Assembly: GCA_963783245.1 (NCBI GenBank)
Contig: CAWAMS010000005.1
Location: 124,001-188,000 of the forward strand
From: Bog-473 sp963783245
Lineage (GTDB): Bacteria > Actinomycetota > Acidimicrobiia > Acidimicrobiales > RAAP-2
DNA length: 64,000 bases
Direction: 5' to 3'
The notes beneath the pieces were generated by a model. The model had not been told where the DNA came from and searched no databases. It saw nothing but the letters and a program-made list of their open reading frames with translations. Below, one piece after another: positions 58,019 to 64,000 of this stretch. Each line of letters begins with the position of its first letter. Within the stretch, counting starts at the first letter, position 1. The position numbers and the translations under genes are program-made.

Positions 58019-59215
58019 TCAGAGACGGTCGACGATGGCGGAGGCGAACTCCGAGCACTTGACCTCGGTGGCGCCCTGCATCTGGCGGGCGAAGTCGTAG
58101 GTGACGATCTTCTCGCCGATGGTGGCCTCCAGCGCGCGCACGATGTCGTTCGCCGCCTCCTGCCACCCGATGTGCTCGTACATGAGGACGCCCGAGAGCA
58201 GGACCGAACCGGGGTTCACCTTGTCCTGTCCCGCGTACTTCGGCGCCGTGCCGTGGGTCGCCTCGAAGATGCCGTGGCCCGAGACGTAGTTGATGTTGGC
58301 GCCCGGGGCGATGCCGATACCGCCCACTTGGGCCGCCAGCGCATCGGACAGGTAGTCGCCGTTGAGATTGGTCGTGGCGATCACGTCGAACTCCGAGGGC
58401 CGCGTCAGGACCTGTTGGAGCGTGATGTCGGCGATCGAGTCCTTCACGAGCAGTTTGTCGCCCGCATCGCCACCGCAGTCGTCCCAGCCGACCGCCACGT
58501 CGTTGAACTCCTCACGGACCAGCTCGTAGCCCCAGTTCATGAACGCGCCTTCGGTGAACTTCTGGATGTTGCCCTTGTGCACCATGGTGACCGAGGCCCG
58601 GCCGTGCTCGAGGGCGTACTTGATCGCGGCGCGGATCAGCCGCTTGGAGCCCATCTCCGAGATCGGCTTGATGCCGATGCCGGAGCCGTCACGGACCGGC
58701 CAGTGCATCTCGTCACGGAGGAACGTCATGAGCTTGAGCGCCTCGGGAGTGCCTGCCTGTACTTCGTACCCCGCGTAGATGTCCTCGGTGTTCTCCCGGA
58801 AGATGACCATGTCGACCAGTTCGGGATGGAGCACCGGCGAGGGCACGCCCGTGAACCAGCGCACGGGCCGCAGGCACACGTAGAGATCGAGGATCTGGCG
58901 GAGGGCGACGTTGAGCGAGCGGATGCCGCCGCCGATCGGCGTGGTCAGCGGGCCCTTGATCCCGATCAGGTGTTCCCGGAAGCTCTCGACCGTCTCGTCG
59001 GGGAGCCAGTTGCCGGTCTCATCGAATGCCTTCTGCCCGGCCAGGACTTCCTTCCACGCCACCTTGTTGCCGTGTTTGGCCGCGGCGGCGTCGAGCACCA
59101 GCTTGGCCGCGGGCCAGATGTCGACCCCCGTACCGTCGCCCTCGATGAAAGGGATGATGGGCTCTTCGGGGACATTGAGCGCACCGTCGGCGCCCATGGA
59201 GATTTTCTCTGGCAT
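58019..59215 (-). CDS. icd: NADP-dependent isocitrate dehydrogenase
   Basis: 398 residues, E. coli Icd type. Substrate loop GGIRSLNVALRQILDLYVCL, RPVRWFTGVPSPVLHP, VIFRENTEDIYAGYE, metal Asp in WDDCGGDAGDKLL-near region, and the NADP segment ATHGTAPKYAGQDKVNPGSV. Makes 2-oxoglutarate, CO2 and NADPH from isocitrate. ATG 59215 is a reasonable start (MPEKISM), no strong ribosome site. The monomeric type of many actinobacteria is not the one here. Co-directional with mdh. Confidence 0.96.
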   Translation of the reverse strand: MPEKISMGADGALNVPEEPIIPFIEGDGTGVDIWPAAKLVLDAAAAKHGNKVAWKEVLAGQKAFDETGNWLPDETVESFREHLIGIKGPLTTPIGGGIRSLNVALRQILDLYVCLRPVRWFTGVPSPVLHPELVDMVIFRENTEDIYAGYEVQAGTPEALKLMTFLRDEMHWPVRDGSGIGIKPISEMGSKRLIRAAIKYALEHGRASVTMVHKGNIQKFTEGAFMNWGYELVREEFNDVAVGWDDCGGDAGDKLLVKDSIADITLQQVLTRPSEFDVIATTNLNGDYLSDALAAQVGGIGIAPGANINYVSGHGIFEATHGTAPKYAGQDKVNPGSVLLSGVLMYEHIGWQEAANDIVRALEATIGEKIVTYDFARQMQGATEVKCSEFASAIVDRL

Positions 59216-59261
59216 TTCTTCGATGCTAGGGGGTGGGTTGGCGATGTCCCAATTGGCCGGT

Positions 59262-60140
59262 TCAGCCCGTGGCGGCGAGTGCGGGCCCCAGGCCGAGGGC
59301 GGCGTAGATCTCCCGGGTCGCGCTCGAGGTGTTGAAGGTGTAGAAATGCAGGCCAGGCACACCGAGCTTGAGCAGGTCGGCGCAGAGCTCGGTGGCCAAC
59401 AGCACCCCTTCGCTGCGTACCGCCTCGGCCCCTCCGGCGTCATGGGCGGCCTCGAGCCGCTCCTGCATCCATCCGGGCGCCGGAGCGCCCATGCTGCCCA
59501 GGCGCCCCATGGAGGCGAGGGAGGTCACGGGCAGGATCCCGGGCAGCACGGGGGTGCGGACGCCGCGGTCCTCGAGGTCGGACCGCAACCCCTCGTACTC
59601 GGAGGCCTCGAAGAAGAACTGGGTGATCCCGAAGTCGGCCATCTCCAGTTTTGCGGCGAGGAAATCGCGGTCACTCCCGGTGCTGGTCGAACGGGGATGC
59701 CCCGCTGGGTGGGCAGCCACGCCGACCGAGAAGCCGCCGATGGCCCGGGCCAGCTCCACCAGCTCGGCTGCATAGGCGAGCTCACCGGGGCCGGCATCGG
59801 GGTCGGACGGGGGGTCGCCACCCAGGGCCATGAGGTTCTCGACTCCGGCCTTGCGGAGCGCGACCAGAATGTCGGCGAGCTCGAGGCGGCTGTGGGCCAC
59901 GCAGATGAGGTGCGCCATGGGGTTGAGCGAGGTCGTGTGCAGCATGCCGCTCACCAGGTCGAACGTCCGCTGGCGGGACGCCGCGCCGCCCCGGTAGGTG
60001 ACCGAGACGAACGACGGGCTCAGGGGCTGGAGCTCACCGATGGTGCGGGCGAGTGTGGCCAGCTCGGCGTCGTTCTTCGGGGGGAAGAACTCGAAGGAGT
60101 ACGTCTTCCCGGCCGCGAGGAGGTCGGCGATCTTGGTCAT
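59262..60140 (-). CDS. metF: Methylenetetrahydrofolate reductase
   Basis: 292 residues, TIM barrel with FAD. TYSFEFFPPKNDAEL is the N-terminal signature; VSVTYRGGAASRQRTFDLVS, NLMALGGDPPSDPD, FGITQFFFEASEYEGLRSDL and PGILPVTSL complete it. Reduces methylene-THF to methyl-THF for methionine. ATG 60140 overlaps the stop of the cupin gene (ATGA). It is the one-carbon link between folD upstream and the rest. Confidence 0.95.
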   Translation of the reverse strand: MTKIADLLAAGKTYSFEFFPPKNDAELATLARTIGELQPLSPSFVSVTYRGGAASRQRTFDLVSGMLHTTSLNPMAHLICVAHSRLELADILVALRKAGVENLMALGGDPPSDPDAGPGELAYAAELVELARAIGGFSVGVAAHPAGHPRSTSTGSDRDFLAAKLEMADFGITQFFFEASEYEGLRSDLEDRGVRTPVLPGILPVTSLASMGRLGSMGAPAPGWMQERLEAAHDAGGAEAVRSEGVLLATELCADLLKLGVPGLHFYTFNTSSATREIYAALGLGPALAATG

Positions 60141-60508
60141 GGGATGACCTCGGCCTCCGCTCGGCCGAAGTCGTCCTCTATCCGGACGATGTCGTCCTCG
60201 CCGAAGTAGGTCCCGTGCTGCACCTCGATGAACACGACATCCTCCGCCCCTCCATTCGCAATGCGGTGGGCCGCTCCCATCGGGATGTCGATGGCCTGCC
60301 CCGCGGTGCGCTCGGTCACTGTGTCGTCCACCGTCACCTGCGCCGTTCCCGCCACGATGAACCAGTGCTCCGCCCGCTTGGCGTGGCGCTGGAGGCTCAG
60401 TCGCTTGCCCGGGGACACGACGATGCGCTTCACCTTGTGGTCAGGAGCGTCCTCGCTCAGGACGGTGTAGTTCCCCCACGGGCGCTCTGAGAATTCACCT
60501 TCGGACAT
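60137..60508 (-). CDS. Cupin, mannose-6-phosphate isomerase type II-like
   Basis: 123 residues, one cupin barrel: PWGNYTVLSEDAPDHKVKRI, GKRLSLQRHAKRAEHWFIVA, GTAQVTVDDTV, IDIPMGAAHRIANGGAEDVV. Close to the C-terminal isomerase domain of ManC-type enzymes but lacking the guanylyltransferase part. Metal ligands H in QRH, E in AEH and H in AAHR are in place. It lies inside the one-carbon operon, coupled to metF. Whether it isomerises sugar phosphates is not known. Confidence 0.85.
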   Translation of the reverse strand: MSEGEFSERPWGNYTVLSEDAPDHKVKRIVVSPGKRLSLQRHAKRAEHWFIVAGTAQVTVDDTVTERTAGQAIDIPMGAAHRIANGGAEDVVFIEVQHGTYFGEDDIVRIEDDFGRAEAEVIP

Positions 60509-60531
60509 GTCTTCTCCCGGACCGGCCGACC

Positions 60532-61392
60532 CTACGCGGCGCGCTCGGCTGCACGCACGGCGTTGCGCAAGAGCATGGCACGGGTCATAGGACCGACCCC
60601 ACCGATGCGCGGCGTGACCCAGCCGGCCACCTCGGCCACCTCCTCCTGCACGTCGGAGAGCAACTTCTTGCCGGCCCAGCTCGTGCCCGCCCCCACGACG
60701 GCGGCACCGGGCTTGATCATGTCGGCCGAGACCAGGCCGGCCCGGCCGGCCGCGGCCACCACCACGTCGCCCGTGCGCACGATGGTCGCCAGGGATTCGT
60801 CGTCGACTCCCGTGTGCACCACCGTCACCGCAGCGTTGCACCCCGGGCGCTTGGAGGCCAGCAGGAGGGCGAGCGGACGGCCGATGGTCAGACCTCTCCC
60901 GATGATCACCACATGGCGACCTTCCACCGGCACATCGTACGCCCCGAGCAGGTCGACGATGCCGGCGGGCGTGCAGGGCAACGGGCCCGGAGCGCTCATG
61001 ACGAGGCGGCCCAGATTCGTGGGGTGCAGCCCGTCCACGTCCTTGGCGGGATCGACGGCCAGCAAAATCCGCTCTTCATCGAGTCCCGCGGGAAGCGGGA
61101 GCTGGACCAGATACGCGTTGATGGCCGGGTCGGCGTTGAAACGGCTGACAACCGCTTCGACCTCGGCCTGGGTGGCCGAGGCCGGCAGGTGCTCCCCCAC
61201 CGAGAGCATGCCCACCTCGGCACAATCGGCGTGCTTCATCGCCACATAACGCTCGCTCGGACCATCGTCCCCGACCAGGATGGTGCCCAGCCCGACGGTG
61301 ATGCCCTCGTGGGCCAGCCGTGCCACACGGTCGGCCACCTCGGCCCGCACGCGGGCCGCCACGGCCTCGCCGTCGAGCAGGATCGCTGCCAT
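60532..61392 (-). CDS. folD: Methylenetetrahydrofolate dehydrogenase/cyclohydrolase
   Basis: 286 residues. Catalytic Tyr49 and Lys53 (SERYVAMKHADCAEVGM), LVQLPLPAGLDEERILLAVD, DVDGLHPTNLGRL, nucleotide site VVIIGRGLTIGRPLALLL and the end VTPRIGGVGPMTRAMLLRN. Interconverts methylene-, methenyl- and formyl-THF with NADP. The formyl-THF feeds purNH, which is directly upstream on the same strand (19 bases), a sensible pairing. Confidence 0.96.
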   Translation of the reverse strand: MAAILLDGEAVAARVRAEVADRVARLAHEGITVGLGTILVGDDGPSERYVAMKHADCAEVGMLSVGEHLPASATQAEVEAVVSRFNADPAINAYLVQLPLPAGLDEERILLAVDPAKDVDGLHPTNLGRLVMSAPGPLPCTPAGIVDLLGAYDVPVEGRHVVIIGRGLTIGRPLALLLASKRPGCNAAVTVVHTGVDDESLATIVRTGDVVVAAAGRAGLVSADMIKPGAAVVGAGTSWAGKKLLSDVQEEVAEVAGWVTPRIGGVGPMTRAMLLRNAVRAAERAA

Positions 61393-61411
61393 CAGTTCGC
61401 CTCCATCGATC

Positions 61412-63637
61412 TCAGTGCCGGAAATGCCGCTCGCCGGTGACCACCATGGCCAGTCCGGCCTCGTCGGCGGCGGCGATCACTTCACCGTCCTTGACCGATC
61501 CCCCGGGTTGCACCACAGCGGTGACGCCGGCGGCGGCCAGGACGAGCAGGCCGTCGGGGAACGGGAAGAAGGCATCGCTCGCTCCCGCCCCTCCCTTGGC
61601 TTTCTCCCCCGCCTTACGGACGGCGATTTCGGCTGCCACCACCCGGGACTGCTGGCCGGCGCCCACCCCGACGGCCTGCCCGTCGTTCACGATGGCGATC
61701 GCGTTGGAGGTGGTCCGCCCGCAGACCCGCCAGGCCAGCACCAGGTCGCCCCATTCCTCCTCGGTCGGCGGCCGCTCGGTCACGACGCCCCAGTCGGACC
61801 GGGGAACGACGAAGGTGTCGATGTCCTGCACCAGCACGCTCGAACCCAGGCTCCGCAACTGGCGCACCGCCTGCTCGGGTGCCGGACCCGAGAGGAGCCG
61901 GGTGGCCTTGCGGCGCGTCGTCAGCTTCTCGAGCGCCGCCGGCTCGTAGGAAGCGGCGATGATGACGTCGGCCTGGGGTCCGGCCGCAACCGCGTCCGCC
62001 AACGCCTCGGTGACCACCCCGCCGATCGCCACGACACCCCCGAAGGCCGATTGCACGTCGCATTCGAGCGCCCGTTCGTAGGCGGTGACGAGGTCGTCGG
62101 CCACCGCGGCGCCACAAGGGTTGGCGTGCTTGATGATGGCGACGGCCGGCCGGCCGGCGTCCCGTGCGAGCTCGTGGACGAGTCGCCACGCCGCGTCGCC
62201 GTCGAACAGGTTGAGGTACGAGAGCTCCTTGCCGCCGTGCTGCTGCAGGTCGTCCCACCAACTCGTCGTACCGGCGGTGCGGTAGCGCGCACCGCGCTGG
62301 TGCGGGTTCTCGCCGTAACGGAGCACCGCGGTCCGCTCCAATGTCAGGTGCAGCGTCGGGGGAAGGACGGCGGCGAGGGCCCGCTCTTCGGCGAGGGCCT
62401 GCTGGTCGGCCTCGGCCGTGGTCACGGGTCCTGGCCCGCCGGCGTCGAGCCAGGCCACGATGGCGGCGTCATAGGCGGCTGTGTGGGCGAACGCCGCCCG
62501 GGCCAAGCGCCGACGCGTGGCCTCCGACAACGACCCGTCACGCCGGAGCTCCGCCAGGACCTCGGGGTAGTCCCCGGGCGACGTCAGGATCCCCACGTGC
62601 GCATGGTTCTTGGCCGCGCTGCGGACCATCGACGGCCCACCGATATCGATGAGCTCGATCGAGGGGTCCGACGAGAACGGGTAGAGGTTGGTGACCACCA
62701 GGTCGATGGCTTCGATGCCGTTGGCCGCGAGGTCGGCCATGTGGCTCGGCACGTCGCGGTCGGCCAGGATCCCGCCGTGGATCTTCGGGTGCAGGGTCTT
62801 GACCCGCCCACCCAGCATCTCGGGGGAGCCCGTGACCTCGGCGACCTGGAGATGGGCGATACCGGCATCGGCCAGCGCGGCGGCGGTGTTGCCGCTGGCC
62901 ACCAGTTCCCACCCCAGGTCAGCCAGGCCCTGGGCCAGCTCGATCAGCCCTTCCTTGTCATAGACCGACAGCAATGCCCTCAACGAAGTCATCTCCTCAT
63001 CGCGCAGGCGCGCCGGTGACGCTGTTCGCACCGGTCGCGCGGGTGGTTCAATCGATCGTCCGGCCTCGAGCTCGCCGAGAGCCCAGGCCACGGTGTCCGG
63101 GTACAGGGTGCGCTCGGCCACTTTGATGCGTTCGTGCAGGGACTCCTCCGTGTCGCCCGGGAGCACCGGGACGACGTGCTGCGCCAGGATCGGACCGGCA
63201 TCCATCTCGAGCGTGGCCAGGTGCACCGTGCACCCCGTCTCGGTGACGCCCGCGGCGAGCGCGTCGCGCACGCCGTGCCAGCCGGGGAAGGCGGGGAGAA
63301 GGGCGGGGTGCGTGTTCAGGACGCGGTCGGGAAACGCCGTGTGCACGGCTTGGGACAACACGGTACCGAAGCCGGCCATGGCCACCAGGTCCACCTGGTG
63401 GGCCACCAGCGCTGCCGTCACCGTCGCCGTATAGGCGGCGCGATCGAAGGCGGGCCCGAAGCCGCCGTACCCGGTGCGGTCGACGAGCTCGGCCGCGGCG
63501 CCATGGGCCCGGGCCAGCTCGAGGGCGGCGCAGGGCCGGTCCGACACGACGACGGTCACCGGAAGCCCGGCCTCGAACATGGCATCGAGGATCGTCCCGC
63601 TTCCCGATACCAGGACTCCCACGCGCACGCCGGTCAC
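61412..63637 (-). CDS. purH: PurN-PurH fusion: GAR formyltransferase plus AICAR formyltransferase/IMP cyclohydrolase
   Basis: 741 residues in one unbroken frame. Residues 1-200 are PurN: VLVSGSGTILDAMFEAG, NTHPALLPAFPGWHGVRDAL (catalytic Asn, His) and VHLATLEMDAGPILAQ (Asp). After a linker of about 20 residues PurH begins at residue 216 (TSLRALLSVYDKEGLIELAQ) with the cyclohydrolase domain (GGRVKTLHPKIHGGILADRD) and formyltransferase domain (IIKHANPCGAAVADDL; GASDAFFPFPDGLLVLAAAG). The gene would encode steps 3, 9 and 10 of purine synthesis. If the stop of purN was lost by an indel, purH starts at ATG 62992 with GAGGAG touching it. Confidence 0.92.
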   Translation of the reverse strand: MTGVRVGVLVSGSGTILDAMFEAGLPVTVVVSDRPCAALELARAHGAAAELVDRTGYGGFGPAFDRAAYTATVTAALVAHQVDLVAMAGFGTVLSQAVHTAFPDRVLNTHPALLPAFPGWHGVRDALAAGVTETGCTVHLATLEMDAGPILAQHVVPVLPGDTEESLHERIKVAERTLYPDTVAWALGELEAGRSIEPPARPVRTASPARLRDEEMTSLRALLSVYDKEGLIELAQGLADLGWELVASGNTAAALADAGIAHLQVAEVTGSPEMLGGRVKTLHPKIHGGILADRDVPSHMADLAANGIEAIDLVVTNLYPFSSDPSIELIDIGGPSMVRSAAKNHAHVGILTSPGDYPEVLAELRRDGSLSEATRRRLARAAFAHTAAYDAAIVAWLDAGGPGPVTTAEADQQALAEERALAAVLPPTLHLTLERTAVLRYGENPHQRGARYRTAGTTSWWDDLQQHGGKELSYLNLFDGDAAWRLVHELARDAGRPAVAIIKHANPCGAAVADDLVTAYERALECDVQSAFGGVVAIGGVVTEALADAVAAGPQADVIIAASYEPAALEKLTTRRKATRLLSGPAPEQAVRQLRSLGSSVLVQDIDTFVVPRSDWGVVTERPPTEEEWGDLVLAWRVCGRTTSNAIAIVNDGQAVGVGAGQQSRVVAAEIAVRKAGEKAKGGAGASDAFFPFPDGLLVLAAAGVTAVVQPGGSVKDGEVIAAADEAGLAMVVTGERHFRH

Positions 63638-63693
63638 GCTAGCAACGGCCAGCCGTCCGTGACGGTCGGGCCGGCACCAGTGGCGGGACCGGT

Positions 63694-64000
63694 TCAGGCC
63701 GGTGAGCCGTAGAAGGTGGCGTCGCCGAAGTTGAAGATGCCGCCATCGGAGGCGACCAGGGTGTAGCCGCCTCCGTCGGGCGAAGATGCCATCCCCACGA
63801 TCGGCTGATTCAGATGGATGGCGCCCGTCGAGCCGTAGAAGGTGGCGTCGCCGAAGGTGAAGATGCCGCCGTCGGAGGCGACGAGCCAGTAGCCCTTGCC
63901 ATCGGGCGTCGATGCCATGCCCACGATCGGCTGATTCAGATGGATGGCGCCCGTCGAGCCGTAGAAGGTGGCGTCGCCGAAGGTGAAGATGCCGCCGTCG
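63694..64000 (-). CDS. 42-residue tandem-repeat protein, C-terminal end (partial)
   Basis: The frame is open beyond the right edge; only the last 101 codons are seen. They form repeats of 42 residues with core GYWLVASDGGIFTFGDATFY, GSTGAIHLNQPIVGMASTPD. Such Gly/aromatic repeats, probably blades of a beta-propeller or a beta-helix, occur in many copies at the C-terminus of secreted Acidimicrobiia proteins joined to different catalytic domains. The N-terminal domain is outside the window. It lies 56 bases upstream of purNH on the same strand, likely a separate transcript. Confidence 0.85.
   Translation of the reverse strand, partial: DGGIFTFGDATFYGSTGAIHLNQPIVGMASTPDGKGYWLVASDGGIFTFGDATFYGSTGAIHLNQPIVGMASSPDGGGYTLVASDGGIFNFGDATFYGSPA
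63704..64000 (-). repeat. 126-bp tandem repeats
   Basis: Unit boundaries (gagccgtagaaggtggcgtc) recur at 63704, 63830 and 63956, exactly 126 bases apart, and continue past the right edge. They are nearly identical at DNA level, so recent expansion or gene conversion is likely. Confidence 0.9.

Noticed and set aside
61280..63019. 579-codon open frame on the plus strand
   Set aside because: It lies fully antisense to purNH, which has clear motifs. Long antisense frames are expected at this GC content.
63704..64000. CRISPR-like array
   Set aside because: Repeats are 126 bases, contiguous without spacers and translate into a protein repeat.

Overview
The window looks like high-GC actinobacterial chromosome, most likely class Acidimicrobiia. 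The reasons are two WhiB regulators, several F420-type oxidoreductases, an Sdh1-type succinate dehydrogenase, a DivIVA-domain protein, a PDZ/Lon-like protease, and at the right edge a 42-residue tandem-repeat protein (GYWLVASDGGIFTFGDA type) common in Acidimicrobiia. No rRNA, CRISPR array, intact insertion sequence or prophage was seen. One tRNA, initiator tRNA-fMet, is present.

Layout. 1-8.5 kb: a catabolic-looking cluster (P450, NTF2-like protein, PEP-mutase/isocitrate-lyase-like enzyme, thioesterase, VOC protein, PhyH dioxygenase, two adjacent acyl-CoA dehydrogenases). 8.5-15.2 kb: stress and redox genes, including a TetR-controlled F420-type set (PPOX oxidoreductase, F420 reductase-like protein, LLM oxidoreductase, AhpD-like protein). 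15.4-23.3 kb: a GntR regulator followed by a collapsed ABC transporter, a CHAP hydrolase, an intact ABC transporter and a divergent SARP/BTAD regulator. 23.4-36 kb: tRNA-fMet, a UPF0182 membrane protein, a DivIVA protein, a PDZ/Lon protease, MreB, a degenerate trypsin-like PDZ protein, a DUF2342 protein and two WhiB genes around a glutamate formimidoyltransferase. 36-45.6 kb: a VWA/AAA+ pair, a LysR regulator divergent from sdhCAB, and SCP2-like and SDR genes. 45.7-52.9 kb: accessory genes (HNH endonuclease, TetR plus Ddn-like oxidoreductase, GNAT, Gfo/Idh oxidoreductase, MFS exporter). 52.9-63.6 kb: a tightly packed minus-strand run, purNH, folD, cupin, metF, icd, mdh, ATP-grasp/alpha-E, transglutaminase, ACT. 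It joins one-carbon and purine synthesis, TCA enzymes and an amidoligase-type peptide system.

Main caveat. About 40 single-base frame breaks interrupt conserved genes such as mreB, sdhA, sdhB, the P450 and the UPF0182 gene, while 8.5-15.9 kb and 53-63.6 kb are clean. This pattern fits assembly indels better than gene decay. Broken genes are therefore given as single CDS with approximate break points. Only the ABC remnant at 15.95-16.6 kb, which lacks large conserved parts, is called a pseudogene.
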